Shown: in pieces, positions 24,901-38,069 of the stretch | Numbering within the stretch: the stretch's first letter is position 1 | Layout: each line of letters begins with the position of its first letter | Notes under the pieces: model-generated | The model's database searches: none | The model's input: only the letters and a program-made list of their open reading frames with translations | What the model was told of the DNA's origin: nothing | NCBI GenBank assembly: GCA_030761205.1 | Contig: JAULJL010000027.1 | Span: 8,995,001 to 9,059,000 of the forward strand | Source of the DNA: Fremontodendron californicum | Lineage: Eukaryota; Streptophyta; Magnoliopsida; Malvales; Malvaceae | Direction: 5' to 3' | DNA: 64,000 bases | Made by a program: the position numbers and the translations under genes

Positions 24901-27900
24901 TATAAGTATTCTTATATTTTGAATTTGCTTTGCCTGGTTTGTCTCACACCTCATGAGACAAAGCATTGCCTGAAAACTCTTCAAGATATACTTGTAAGAT
25001 TTATCACTTACTATGATACTGACCTTGGTTGAATATTTTGTTGTGCAATAAATTGTGCAAAGTTGATATACATATTCATATAAAATGAATACAAGTTCTT
25101 CTTTGTGGAACATAAGTCTTGATGGGCATTGGGCAAGTATATGACCTCCTTTCTTAGGTTTTAGGGTTTTGGGTACATGGCTATTGCTTCTTTATGAACC
25201 TTTTTCCTTTTAATGCCTTTTGGAAAACATTCTTGGAATTTTCTTGAAGCTGGGTTAGGTGTATATTAGTTGCTTCTTTGGTGACAGAGCCGGATATTGA
25301 AACATGCTGGTGATTTGGTAGCTGCGGCTTCATTGGCAGATGAAGCTAGGTGTATGGATCTTGCAGACCGTTATATAAACAGTGAATCTGTCAAGCGTAT
25401 GTTGCAGGCTGATCAGGTGCTAAAGCTGTTTCCCCTCATCTTTTGTCATATTTGATATTTGTCACTGTCGAAATTTCTTTCACTATTACTGTATTCTTCA
25501 CGAACTTTTTCCACTCTTGAAGGTGGCTTTGGCAGAAAAAACTGCTGTATTGTTCACAAAAGATGGGGACCCGCACAACAACCTTCATGACATGCAGTGC
25601 ATGTGGTACGTTTTTTTATTGCCCTGGGCATGTTTTTTATCTCTAATTTAATTTGGATACACCTACTGAGTGTTATTCATCTTTGGAAGGTATGAACTTG
25701 CTTCTGGTGAAAGTTACTTTCGACAAGGTGACCTTGGACGGGCCCTGAAGAAATTTTTAGCTGTGGAGAAGCACTATGCTGATATTACTGAAGATCAATT
25801 TGATTTCCATTCCTATTGTTTACGGAAAATGACACTGCGTGCATATGTTGAAATGCTAAAATTTCAAGATCGGTTGCATTCACATGCTTATTTTCACAAA
25901 GCAGCAGCTGGTGCCATCAGGTGAAGCATTTTTGTTAGCATTTGCAAGCTTTTCAACGATTCACAATAGACTTATTCTGTTTGATTGTGGGTGGTATAAA
26001 ATGCTAGTTAATCTCTGTTGTCTCCTTGTTAGGGTGCTTTTAGTGTCTGTCACATATTGTTGATCAATACATGCATGTGGTGCTTCATTTTGGGTTGGAT
26101 TCATCGTTGCCTCCCTCTTTTTTCTTGTCTTTTGGGGATGGGAGATGATTGCATAGATTTCAGGTGCATTCATCATGTGTTAGTTGAAAGTTTCAATGAT
26201 GCATTGTCTAAACCTTGCTTTCAAAGTATGAAAATTTTCCTGAAGGTAATTTTTGCTCATTACTTTATTACGATATATTAGAAAGCAAATATTTTTGTGG
26301 CTTGACACATACCTTAGTTGCAATAACACCACTTGTTCAGGAAAGAGGTCTCAAGTTAAAGTGCATCTCCCTCAAATTATTAACTATTAAAAGGTGCAAA
26401 TATTTGAATCTGCTTCAAAAATTTGTGTTCTGATGATGCCTGGTTCAACTTTAATTTAACAACTATTATCGATTATAGTGTCCGATTTTTTTTAGGCTAT
26501 CTACTTCTGTCATACTTCGCACAGTGTTTTATGTTGTTTTTAGAGGATTCACATGATGACAAGACCTTGTGGTATATGTCAAACAAGATAAAATATTTTG
26601 CTTGGTAGTCTCAATTTGCTTTTGTTCTATGTTTTGTAAATTCATAATCTCATAATGTTATTACTGAAAGGATTATATGTTCCTTGTGGGCATATTGTAA
26701 TTTGAGATTATGGCTGGTTAAATGAGAGGAAGGTGGTTCCTGGATTTCTATTGGGTTAAGGATAGCGTTGCATGTTACTATACCCAGTATTTGTTGATTA
26801 TAACTTTTTGTATTGATCCTTATTGATGGGATGGGGAATCGAAGGGATGATACAGTGATGAGCCATGCACCAATTAAGTTAATAGTTTTTGTGATTGATC
26901 CATTGTACGGTTTCCATGTTGGTGTTTATTTTTCAGAAACTCCTTCCTTGAAATTGGTGATTACTTCAGTTTTAAACTTATTCTTTCTGCATTGTGATAA
27001 TTATTGGATTTTGAAGTGCAGATGCTATCTAAAGTTGTACGATTCTCCTTTGAACTCACCAGCTGAAGAAGAGGATGACACATCAAAGACTCCTTCTCAG
27101 AAAAAGAAAATGAAGAAGCAGAGAAAGGCAGAACGAGCTAAGAAAGTATATCAGCTTGTTTTGATGATTCTTGGATAACACTCTCTTTGATGATTTCATC
27201 TAATGCTGTGCATTATTTTAGGAGGCAGAGGAGAAAAATGAAAAATCAAGTGCTAGTGACATCTCTAAGTTTGGGAAACGACACGTTAAACCTGTAGATC
27301 CAGATCCTTATGGAGAAAAATTATTGAAGGTTACCTATTATTATCTTTTGTTATGCTTTAGATTCCTGATTGAAGTCATCTTGTGCTGTAAAGATGTGTT
27401 TCTTAATGTCTATTAAGCTAGGGCTCTATTTAATGTGGTTTTTTTAGACTGAGGATCCCTTGTCAGAAGCAACAAAGTACTTGAAATTGCTGCAGAAGAA
27501 CTCACCTGATTCTTTGGAGACACACTTGCTTTCTTTTGAAGTAAATATGAGAAAGCAGAAGATTTTGCTTGCCTTTCAGGTATTTATATTTTCCAAGAAC
27601 CGGAATGAGTCTGCTTCTTTTCTTTGTTGTGTTTGACCAATTGGAACTATATTTAAATGTGACCACGTGGATTTGGATCAGTGTAATTTGTGAGGCAGCC
27701 CCCTCTTCTCTTTTCCCTTGCTGCCTCGATATCTGTTTGCTAATGAAACTGTACCGTTAAACCAAACATCTTTCTCTTATTACTCTATTCATTCAGGTTG
27801 TGTTTGGTAACTTTATTTAGAAGAAGGGATTTTGATTTCAAATTTAGTATTAATTGTGTGATAAAACTCATGTAAATATAACTTTCATGATTATTTTCAA

Positions 27901-29994
27901 AGTTATGGATTTGTTGGATCCCTATTTAGTGGTTAGTTGAAAATACCTATAGGTATGTATGAATTTTAAATTCATCTTTTTAAGTTGAATTTTAACTAAT
28001 TCAGTAATTTGTACAGTGTGTGCATGTCATTCTCATAAGTAAACTAAATCCAAGTGCACTCTCTCAAATTCATCTTCACAAACATAGCGTCAATGATTTT
28101 GTGTGAATTAGATAGTTTGTGTAACATATATTTGAGTTGAAGAACAATGGTTTTGCTCAGTTGTACTTTTATTATTTCATAATCTCATATTAATATGTTT
28201 GTATTGTTTTTATTTACTTTTTGCTGAAGGCTGTAAAGCAACTGCTAAGGTTGGATGCTGAGAATCCGGATTCACATTGCTGTTTGGTATTTAACATCTG
28301 CCTTACCATATTGTGCTGTAACACACAAGTACATTTTTTTTTGTACTTAGATACAAAGATCATCTAGTCTTTACACTGCTCATTTGAATTTAATGCAATG
28401 CAGATTAAATTTTTCCATAAAGTGGGCTCAATGCCTGCTCCAGTTACTGATGCAGAAAAACTTGTTTGGAGTGTCTTAGAAGCTGAGCGTCCATCCATCA
28501 GGTTCTCTTTGAAATGGCTTTATAATAGTTATTCCCCCAACTGGAACTTCATTTTATTATTATTATTTTGAATATTTGATCCCTGATGCATTAAATTCCT
28601 TTATTTTTTCTTTCTGCAGTCAATTGCAGGAGAAAACTCTTAGTGAGGCAAACAAAATTTTCCTTGGTAAACATGAAGGTAATAGGGCTTACTTAACATG
28701 ACACATTTTAGTCTCCTTGAGGTAGGTTGTATAGTCGTACAATGTTCACTTTTATGTTCTGCAGATTCTTTGATGCATAGAGTGGCAGTTGCGGAAATGT
28801 TATATGCCTTGGATCCCATTAAGAAACCCGAGGCTGTTAAGTTAATTGAAGATTCATCCAATAAAGTCGTGCCAACGTAATGCTTTTAGTGTATCAAAAT
28901 TTCTGCCTTTTGATATTGATTCCATGCATCGCAACTTGCTCTTGAGATTGATTGTTTCTTTTTGTCTTGCTTATCCAGGAATGGAGCACTTGAACCAGTA
29001 ATTGAGTGGGAACTCAAGGATTGTATTGCAGTCCATAAACTCTTAGACAAGGTTCTTATTGATCAAGATGCTGCTTTGAGTAAGTACAATTCTCCACATA
29101 AATTGAGGCTGACTAAATTTTTGACTTTGACTCCATTAACAACTTATCAATTAATTACTGTTGTTAGTTTCTCAAGTGTTTTAGTAAGAATCTTAATGGT
29201 ATTGAAATTTTGATATACTGTTATTAAATATTGTATATTAGCTGCCTAAAATTAATACATTAAATTATGAATTTTCTTTTTTTTAAATTTTAAATTTGTG
29301 GTTTCAACATCATTCAGTGGTTTTTTGTGAGATTTATCTCACGAGCTCTGATGGCTTATTGGTTTTGTTATTATGATTTTTAATCTTTAAAAGATGGATG
29401 CTGTGATTATTATTGGCATCTTAAAGAAAGGTGGACCTTCATGATCATATTATTCAATTCTTGTTGCAATCTTTATGACAAAATTATTCAAGAAATGGTT
29501 GCTTATCTTTTGATTAAACCCTCTTTATAGATGTCTTATTAGACAATTGAAGTAAAATTGTATAGACAATTTGAACTTAGATTTTTGATATTTCTTGTTT
29601 CTGTTCTCACTTGCTGTCTCATATTTGGCTTTGCATCCTGTAGCACATACTCATTGCAGGAGTTGTCTTATTGTACAAATAGGGGAAATTTGCATGTCTG
29701 GTGCTATAGATAATGAGTTCTGCTCTTGGTGAAAGGCTAATTATTTAATGTAAAGATTGCTGAGGCCGAAAGAATTAACGTTTTTGGTATGATAACTTTC
29801 TTTATACTGCAGGATGGAAAGTGAGATGTGCGGAGTACTTCCCCTACTCTACCTACTTTGAAGGTAGTCGCAGCTCTGCTCAGTACAGCAAAACCACTAT
29901 GAATGGTGGTGCAAGCCATCCTGAAATCAGTCAAAGTGCAAATTCCTTCATATCAAACGGAAAGCTCGAGGCATTTAAAAACCTTACCATTTGA
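15979..29994 (+). CDS. NAA15: NAA15, auxiliary subunit of N-terminal acetyltransferase A (26 coding exons)
   Basis: Predicted 891 aa; plant NAA15 proteins are about 900. It is the TPR-repeat scaffold that binds the catalytic subunit NAA10 and docks NatA on ribosomes for co-translational acetylation. Exons: 15979-16029, 17073-17151, 17756-17838, 17924-18073, 19465-19580, 20440-20545, 21390-21461, 21561-21676, 22648-22780, 23765-23842, 23937-23990, 24131-24201, 24558-24612, 24718-24813, 25288-25416, 25523-25605, 25690-25920, 27022-27145, 27222-27329, 27448-27579, 28230-28286, 28404-28501, 28620-28678, 28765-28876, 28979-29079, 29813-29994. Every intron is GT-AG and phases agree throughout. Start MGASLPPKEANLFK; TPR motifs such as CWHVYGLLYRSDREYREAIK; a basic Lys/Arg patch at about 593-609 (KKKMKKQRKAERAKK). 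No break seen, so probably functional. Confidence 0.95.
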
Positions 29995-31273
29995 AGATGA
30001 TGCTACTTATATGTGCATCAACTGACATCAAAGCTCAATGTGTTTGAATGATATGGATCACATTAATCGTACCCTGCAAAGAGTGCTTTGCAGCTGCTGG
30101 GGAAAGAGGAGTATCTTGAAGTTGTGCATGCAAGCCAGGCAATCCTTTCTTTGGTTACTTTGAGATCAAAATTTCTTCTTGCCTTTCTTGGTTGTGAAAT
30201 GCATTCCTTTGCAAATGTGTATAATTTATTTGCAGTTATGATTTTAGGGTTGAATATACATATATTATATTTGCTTTTAATTTGCTCACCATTTGGATGA
30301 GATCCTCCTTAGAGATGTCTGGCTCCATGGTTTTGCCCCAAAATTTGGGGCAATATAGAAAAAGGTTTTGGGTAATGGTTCTGAAATCTTCTGTTATTTA
30401 GAGCTAATCTTTGGAGCATGTTGTACTTGGTCCCCATTTTCATTAGTTGTCATGTATAAAACACACTACATAAGGTGGAAAATTTTGCTACGGAGTTGAA
30501 AAGAGTGGCTATAAAAAATTCCCAGTTTTGTTGTTTTTCGAGTATATTTCTTATGGGTTGCTGTGTCATTGTTTTTCTACTTACAGTGAATTGCAATTAA
30601 ATTATACATATTTAATGTAATTTTTAATTTTTTTTACGATTCATCGATCATCCGCGCTGGAGATTAAAAAGTAAGAGTCTGAATTTTAGCTGTTTATTGA
30701 ATAGCAGGTTTATTTTATTTTCAAAGTCAAAACCAACGGTGCAAAATTGGTATAAAGGTATTTACAAGATCAAAGTAAGAGATGGGGCCAGCATGTTCAT
30801 TATCAGGACCGAGGATTATAGTTCAAAGTAATGAATAGGTAAAGGGTTTCTTTTTCTATTATATTTTGATAAGAGAAGGCAATTTCATTGTAAAGTACAC
30901 AGCACAGTAGAGCCACCAAAATTTCCAAATAAATTTAAGACATTCATGTTTACTTACAACATGGCAAAGGGCAGAAGGTGTAGCAATCAAAACAATTTCA
31001 TGGCAAGAAAAAAGCTATATAAACAGTGGAGGGAAAAAGAACAAGAGAGGTAGGCTGAAGAAACAAACTGTTATAGAGTAGCACTACAACAGTTTGCCGA
31101 TGTTCGAGGATCGACTCGAGCTTTAAATGCAAAAACTAGTAGAACAAAGTAAGCTGTTGCATGTCATGTTAACAATCACAAATTTGCAACAGCAGCAGGA
31201 GCTGAGAGCACCAAAACATTAAGACAATGTCTCACCTTCAACTGTTTCCTTGTCCATCCTCTTTCCTATGCTG
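29995..31273. other. 3' UTRs and spacer between convergent NAA15 and RING genes
   Basis: Follows the NAA15 TGA. NAA15 3' UTR probably occupies the first few hundred bases, and the region just before 31274 should hold the RING gene 3' UTR on the other strand. No further gene seen. Open frames at 30088-30300 lack known motifs. Exact polyadenylation sites cannot be set from the sequence. Confidence 0.5.
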
Positions 31274-31900
31274 TTAATTTGAGTCTCTAGCTAATGGTGA
31301 AGCACTGCTGATCTCACCAACCTCACTTTTACATAGGGGACAACATGCATTGATTTTCAACCATTTATCTACACACTCCACATGGAAGACATGGATGCAA
31401 GGCAGCTCCCTCAGCTCATCATTGTCTGCATATTTTGCCAAGCAAATACAACAAACCTGCAACACCTCAACTTAGTGAGCTGCATTATTAGTCCAAGGAC
31501 AGGCAAAAAATAAACTCTCTCATAATCGCCTCACAGTCGATATAGCATATCTATCTTATGAATAAAGAGAAATATTCATGTCAACTCACAAAGTCATACA
31601 GCTTTAAAGCACTGCTAACCAGAAGTGTACTACAGAAGTCAAGTAGAGCAAACTAATAGCTCAACTCAGCAAGTAAAATTAAGAGAGACAAAACTCACCT
31701 AGATGCTCCAATAATTCATTATCCTATACATAATTAATTTGTTCAGTTCCATCCAGTTAAGTACTCTGAATTAGTGTTGTCAAAGGCGCAAGGTACACTC
31801 TAGGTGATAGAACCTTTATATTGCCTCAGATGCTAGGTGCAAAAAAAAAAAACGCTCGCCTAAGTGAAGTAAGACGCAATATGTATAAGTGTGTTTTGTA

Positions 31901-31960
<60 letters not shown>

Positions 31961-32999
31961 AAATAAGCTTAATATATATAATTATGATAATAAACTCTAA
32001 AGAATAATCCGGTTTATCTACAAAACAAGCAATTTTCTTTTGTTGGCCAATATGCATGATTTTCTTATGATCCCATGTCTGAACACTCAAATATTGAGAA
32101 GTAGAGAGTTTGATATATCCCCTTTCTTACTAGTAAAGGTACATCTAATAAAAAAGTTAAAATTAAAAAAATTAAAGAGAACTTACGGGCTTTTTTTACA
32201 TCTACGTCTTACAAAGTGCCTGATCAAATACGTTTAGCCCGAAAGGGCTGAGGCACTTTTGTTATCTAGCGCAAGGCGCAAGGCGCAAGGGCACGCGCCT
32301 TGACAACACTGCTCTGAATGCAGTTTAAGTGTTGCAATTTACATGTAAAGACCAGTAAATTGTCAGCAAATTCTTAGCATTAAACTTACTGCATCTTCTC
32401 CTGATATCACACGTTCCTTTGCTGTCCCTGCAGCCAGAACTCCACCTTCACCAGCCGAATTTTCCTGATCATTGACATTTCCAGTTTTCTTGGATTTAAA
32501 CTTGTAGATCGGCAATGCGTTTATAGATTCCATGGTGGCTCCTCTAGTTTGTGAAAAATCCTCCCGAAAACCAAGGACAGAAATTATGCAGGGCAAGCAG
32601 CAACATATTGTTACACATAGTATGAATGGCATGGCATAACCAATACAGCTAAAAGTAAGGAACACTATACATAACCTGCAATGAAACCAATAAACAGTTC
32701 ACAAACCGTTAAGAAATTGCGAATCTCGGTCAAAACAGAGCAATATATATTTTAGTCCCATTGTACCTGTACAATTTAGGAGCATCATCGGGAGACGAGT
32801 GACCTCCAAATATCCACACATTCCCCACGACAAACCACACTGCAAAAAAACAATCTAGGGCCATCTTGAAATGGTCTACTAATCCATTGAGCCTGCATAT
32901 TAGATGCCAATTCTTCACTCAGTGACAACATCTAAATGATAATATACAGAAACTTCTGAGATACTAGAACAACAGCTTATATTATATTTTATATGCATA

Positions 33000-33033
<34 letters not shown>

Positions 33034-35316
33034 ACTACATTGCCTTTTTATGGCCATAAGAGCTCCTAAACTTTTGGCATGTTTTTTTTTTTCTTTTTCA
33101 AAGTACAATATTTTATATTCTGTTGCATTGGTGAAAAGTTTTGGCTTCACTCTTATTTATAACCAATAAGTTTCAAATTTTACATGTTCTCCTTTTGAGC
33201 AAGAATTTAAAGTTAACCTCATATACCAATTGAAGCACACAATTGGAACTGCTTCACTCCCATCTCATCGGATCTTCCAAAAATCCAACGATAAGAATGT
33301 TGGTTCTTGAAATAATACTGAGTGAGCTAATATAAGACTACTAAGTACTAATATCTTAAATTTGTGTTCATCTGTCTTGGTCAAAAAGATTACTAGGCTC
33401 CTTTTGCCTACTCCAGCAGTCCAGCTTACATTTTGATGATCACATTAATCCAAAACATGAGTTGTTTATTACACAAGAACGACAATCTGGAGGGTTTCTA
33501 ATCTATATTGCAATCTGTTACAAAAAAAAAATCTTTTCAAGTAAATTAGACCTGGTTGCCATTCTTGCAACTTTTTTTTTCTTCTATTTTTAATTTTATT
33601 ATGTACAAAATGCAAAAATTCAAGTACATATCTAAAAGGAAAAAAAAAAAACTAAATAATTCAAAATTGGACTTTCTCAGATAACAAAAGGCATAATTCT
33701 CGTTTGTGCAACTAAATGAAACCTCATATCAGTCTAAAATAGTGTGCTGCATATATATCCATCTTCATTGCCAATACCACTACGGTAGCAACTGCCACTA
33801 CTATCTCCCCATTCCAGTACCATTACTCACCCACACAATCACAAAAACAAAGATGTTAGCGGTAACAACATTGACCTTTACAGTATCGGAATAAATATGT
33901 AACAGAATCATCATCATCTTCGTTATTTTCCACCGCTATCACTGCCACCATAAGCACCATCATTTTTTCAGCTACCACCGCCATCACAACAGTTTTGCTC
34001 TTTAGATTCTTACTTAGCTAGAACACATGCAAGAAGGATAAAGAAGAAATTTGAAGACCTTTCATCTAAAAGCCTCGTAATGCTCTCAATTTCTTTCAAG
34101 ACATTCAGAATCTATTTGGAAAACCTAACAGAAATAAATTTTATTTGACACATTGATGAAAACTCCCACCAGAGAAAAAAAATGAACACTTCATTCTGCT
34201 AACTGTGAACAAATCTTGGGAGCCATCAAGTCAAAGTCTAATATACCTGAACTCAAAACACGTCAACCAAACAATTGTTTTCAACCTTTAATAGATAACT
34301 CCATTAAGTTAAACCTTCAAATTCTTCCAAAAGTGTTACTACGTTTTTTATGCCATATTACAGCAGCTTAGCCTTAGTCCAACAAAGAGTTCAAAAAGAA
34401 ATCAACCAAAAAAGAGCTGGAGCCAGAACCTTTTCTTTTTCATGCTCTTATAAATTGTTATTTAACTAAAATGTACTATTAATTAGTGTCTTCATCATCG
34501 ATGATAAATGCAATGAAGTTTATGATGTAAAGTATTTCCCAATCCACTCCATCCAACTTTATCGCATAAAAAAGGTAAGAGCAATGTGGAGTTCTATTAA
34601 CCCAAAAGTAGACATAAAGTAGCGACTGAACAATAAATGCAAACACACCTTGTACTTAAGTTTCCTGCAATCTGTGTGTTCCTTGTTGCTGATTCGGAGA
34701 TGCGATTATTCTCCTCATCTGAAGCTTGAGTAACTGAGATAGCTGTATAGGGTGTAGACTCACTGGGATTGCCATTAGAAGAACCTTGATGCGAGTGTGA
34801 CAAATCTTGCTCAATACCCCGATTGCGGTTACGAAAGCGCCAATAAAGAATAGGAAGTGTTGCAACACAACCAGATGCATAACCAACAATCCATGCAAAC
34901 AATGGAGCTTGTGGCTTTTCATTTCTTGACAATGATAGAACGACAATAGATGCCATAATCTGACTGACAGTGACAACTAACTCAACAGAAATCCATAATC
35001 CCGAATTTAAAGGGCTCCTGCGACGTCGACCATACCCATCACCACTACTAATGAATGATGAATTCCTAGAGTTTAATCTGTTCGAGGAAAAAGAAGTCTG
35101 ATCAGTGGGAGCTTGTGTACTGCTTGATGGTCTATCTTCATTCTGTGTTAAGCTCACTCCCAAAGGTTGCTCATCCCGAGAAGAGCTTGATGAAGCATCA
35201 TCATGCCTCGTTATGTCAATTATGTGTTCTTGATCATTATGGCTTTCCACTCTTTCCATTAGCAATGGGTATTGGTCAGTTTGCTCAGGGATTTCTTCTG
35301 CAGAGGAACTGTCCAT
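31274..35316 (-). CDS. Membrane-anchored RING-H2 E3 ubiquitin-protein ligase (4 coding exons)
   Basis: 420 aa. Exons on the minus strand: 35316-34649, 32892-32767, 32675-32390, 31456-31274; all introns GT-AG and in phase. The N-terminal half is Ser-rich and acidic, then come hydrophobic segments at about 107-129, 139-158, 232-253 and 265-300. The C-terminus has a C3H2C3 RING: C362, C365, C380, H382, H385, C388, C399, C402. Layout and conserved segments (FKMALDCFFAVWFVVGNVW, ISGEDAVCCICLAKYA) match the Arabidopsis At1g12760/At1g63170 family of E3 ligases, which recruit E2 enzymes at a membrane; the substrate is unknown. A MITE sits in the last intron. The start is the first Met of exon 1, preceded by an in-frame-independent UTR acceptor near 35325. 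Confidence 0.9.
31772..32311. mobile_element. hAT-like MITE in the last intron of the RING gene
   Basis: 540 bp between perfect copies of CTCTGAAT (31764-31771 and 32312-32319). The left end reads TAGTGTTGTCAAAGGCGC and the right end, on the minus strand, CAGTGTTGTCAAGGCGCG. An 8-bp duplication and short TIRs indicate hAT. Inside is a (TA)n run (about 31906-31956) and a GCGCAAGGCGCAAGG tandem near the right end. It lies wholly between the exon 3 donor (32389) and the exon 4 acceptor (31457), so splicing should be possible. It has different ends from the GGGCCGGGC MITE family. Confidence 0.85.
31906..31956. repeat. (TA)n microsatellite
   Basis: About 50 bp of uninterrupted TA dinucleotides inside the intronic MITE. 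A shorter run lies at about 33003-33030 in the preceding intron. Confidence 0.9.
32893..34648 (-). other. Intron 1 of the RING gene, non-coding
   Basis: Contains the short (TA)n run near 33003-33030, AT-rich sequence and ATC/CAC-rich low-complexity sequence near 33760-33990. Open frames inside (for example 33706-33894) are low-complexity and not genes. Confidence 0.6.
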
Positions 35317-36800
35317 CTAAGTCTGGCGACCCAATAGAAGGTGTGAAAGCATAGGTCGCTTATAGACTTTCTAGATAGATACTGTTTGTTTTCCCCCCAA
35401 ACTTAATAAGCTGTGCCAAGCAACTTAAAACACTTGGCACTGCAAAATCTACAAATCCACCAACTTTATTCCCTCTTTACACAAAAGCTGCCATGGAATC
35501 ACACGTAGAATCAATTTTTTTATACTAATCATGTCAACAAAACCCATGTCTTGAAATTTTAGAGAAAGCATATGCGTTTATGTATGAAGTTATAACATGG
35601 CTACAACATCGCATAACTGGTAAGTAAAATTGAGCAGTAGCAGCACACCAAAACGAAGCACCAACAGCATAATTAAACAACAAAGCAACAACAGCATATA
35701 CAGGGCCGCATTTACTACAAATACATTAATAAATCACTTCAAATCACTTTGTGAGGTCAACACTACATAAACAAAAGAAACTAGATCCTTAAACAATAAA
35801 ATACAGCGTAACAGTGACATTAAGCATCAACAAGACTTTCTGAAGAAAATATCTGATATTTCCACACCAAATTCATACAAAACTAAACTAAAACTACTGA
35901 TAAATAAAAACCCAAGCAAAAAAATTTTGAACTTTTCAAAAGATCATGATCAAGGTAAACCAAACATTACATTTCCAGTTACAAATTTGATAACTCAAGA
36001 CATTATTAGCATAATATTTTCACAATAACTTGACGTCAACTGAAAAACAAATAAAAATTCAATATTTTAAATATTTAAGCTATTTTTTAAGCAAATTAAA
36101 TCAACCCATTGATTAACTACAACAAATCAAGAAAACCCATTTTTAATTTTGCGGAATCAAGATAAATTAATAGGAAAATAAAGCCTTAAACGAAAAAAAG
36201 GAAAAAATAATTAGAGGAAAAAGATAGGAACTTTACCTAAAATTTTGAATAATAAATATCTGATAGTGTATGCAATTAAACCAAACATTCGAATTCAAAA
36301 GATCATGATTAAGGTAAACCAAACATTACATTTCCAGTTATAATTTTGATAACTCAAGACATTATTAGCATAATATTTTCACAATACTTTTACGTCAACT
36401 GAAAAACAAATAAAAATTCAATGTTTTAAATATTTAAGCTATTTTTTAGCAAATTAAATCAACCGATTGATTAATTACAACAAAACAAAAAACCCATTTT
36501 TTATTTTGCAGAATCAAGATAAATTAATAGGAAGTAAAGCCCTAAATGAAAAAAAAGAAAAGAAAAAAATAATTAGAATAAAAAGATAGGAACCTTACCT
36601 AGGATTTTGAATAATAAATATCTGATAGTATATGCAAGTAAATGAAAAAGAGAAGTGCCAATAGATAAGCTGACAAAGCTTTTCAATTCAAAGCCCAATT
36701 CTTTTTCTTCTCTTTTCTTTCATTTTCTCGAGAAAATATAGCGTCAGCTTTTCTGCTCCATTGCTTACGCCAAAACAGAGAGAGAGAGAGAGAGAGAAAG
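35317..36800 (-). promoter_or_regulatory. Probable 5' UTR intron, leader and promoter start of the RING gene
   Basis: Reading the minus strand, a purine-to-pyrimidine acceptor with GTCGCCAG lies just before the ATG (near 35325) and a donor with CCTAG|GTAAGG lies near 36600. Together they suggest a 1.25-kb intron in the 5' UTR. A (GA)n run on the plus strand (36777-36797), CT-rich on the gene strand, probably lies in or next to the first leader exon. The start of transcription near 36750-36800 is inference. Confidence 0.5.
35936..36640. repeat. Tandem duplication, two units of about 361 bp, in the RING 5' intron
   Basis: Unit A begins near 35936 and unit B near 36297. Both contain TCAAAAGATCATGAT, AAGGTAAACCAAACATTACA, TTTTGATAACTCAAGACAT or its near copy, AAAAACAAATAAAAATTCAA, AGATAGGAAC.TTACCTA and TTTTGAATAATAAATATC. 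Each unit thus carries one copy of the sequence that forms the intron donor on the gene strand. Confidence 0.85.
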
Positions 36801-37026
36801 CGTTTCTTCTTTTTTATTTTATTTGTTTTTTTTCTTTGGGTGGAAAGAAGAGAGAGAAGTAGAAAAAAGTGAGAAAATTCGTGGACCGTTTGATTGAGTG
36901 AGTTCAGATAAAATTGGTTGATGTTTTGGCCGTCATGGATCCAACGGTTTGGATCTATTTAAGATGGCCACCAGAAAAAAAAAGCCTAAAACCATGTTTT
37001 TTTTTTTTTTCCTCCTCTACTTGTAG

Positions 37027-37216
37027 GGAAATTATTAGATAGATCCTTTCCTTCCCACCACGTATTTATAGTCTCAACCAATTAAATTAACCCATGTTAA
37101 ATTTTTTTTTTCCATATCAGCCTCCAAATCACTTTTTTTTTCCTCTCATTGCAAATAACAACAAACAATGATTAAAAAAATAAAAAGCTAGGGTTTGATT
37201 TATGAAAAATAAAGAG
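37027..37216. repeat. Left arm of a long inverted repeat (probable TIR element)
   Basis: Reads GGAAATTATTAGAT and later CAGCCTCCAAATCACTT, GCAAATAACAACAAACAATG and CTAGGGTTTGATTTAT. The same phrases occur inverted at 42819-42990 with most positions matching. It lies only about 230 bp beyond the probable transcription start of the RING gene. Confidence 0.7.
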
Positions 37217-37269
37217 GCTGCATCAGATTTCATTTTCTGAGACTGTAAAATTATACACTCATTTAGGCT

Positions 37270-37338
37270 TGGTTACGGATGGGGAGCGATTGCTTTTGCT
37301 ATGAGAATATAGTATGCAATCATCCCATAATGGAACAC
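37270..37338 (+). pseudogene. PPR gene fragment, left part (interrupted by the retrotransposon)
   Basis: Just before the left LTR the sequence reads in the style of a pentatricopeptide repeat: FAMRI, a TAG stop, YAIIP and then MEH after a frame change. The right part continues at 42092 with the codon following MEH. PPR proteins are organellar RNA-binding factors; this is a small decayed piece on the plus strand and not a gene. Confidence 0.6.
37334..37338. repeat. Target site duplication AACAC (left)
   Basis: AACAC before the left LTR, repeated at 42087-42091 after the right LTR. Confidence 0.85.
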
Positions 37339-38066
37339 TGTTAGACCCTGAGATGCGCAAGCATCAGGCCTTGCTGTGGATCGACATAGGCAGGCCAGCC
37401 ATCGGGCCTTGCTGCGGGTCGACGCAGGCAGGATACGATTGGGCCAAGTTGCGACGAGGTTATTGGTACTTAGCACAACCAAGGTGCGGACTTGGGTGCA
37501 AAACGTGGGAAAGACTTAAGAGTCCAGATCCGAGTGGAGTCAGGGTTGCAAGCACGCGGGCAAGAGGTCCGTGATGTGCGCAAGAGACGTGTTGGCTTGA
37601 GGAAGTTGAGTTCGAGTGGGAACTGATCATGGGCGAGATGTTCAGACCAGAACAGCCCCAAGGCCCACGTAAGCGGCGTGGTACGCAAGTTTAGGAGTGA
37701 TGGCCGAAACTTAAGGCACACTTCAGATCGTGGTCAGACTTCGTGTTGAACTAGGACTCTAACTGCTGCCTAAAACGTGTCTTACTGGTCAGGGATGTTG
37801 GTCAAGTCTTTTGTCTATAAATACTTAGTTAAGTAAAGCAGAGGACACAACAGATGAGATAGAAATCTGAGTGTGTGATCCCTGCAGCAGACTTTGTATT
37901 CCGAGTTTATTGACAAGCAATAAAACGGTTGGGAGATTCCCATAAACTTGTTGCCTTTGTTTGATTGTTGATTGCTTTCTGTTGTGTTTGAGAGTTGGCT
38001 GACTAAGTGCGCAACTTAGTGCCATCATAGGGTCGAAATTTTGGGGAGAAAATTACCCCTGTGACA
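37339..38066 (+). repeat. 5' LTR of the second gypsy element
   Basis: 728 bp, starts TGTTAGACCCTGAG, ends CCCTGTGACA. A TATAAATA box lies at 37816-37823, placing the start of transcription about 30 bases on. Nearly the same sequence as 41357-42086. Confidence 0.92.
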
Positions 38067-38069
38067 AGT

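Noticed and set aside
26057..26608. Open frames in the 1.1-kb intron between NAA15 exons 17 and 18
   Set aside because: Exon 17 joins exon 18 in phase and the protein is continuous with the family, so nothing is missing here.
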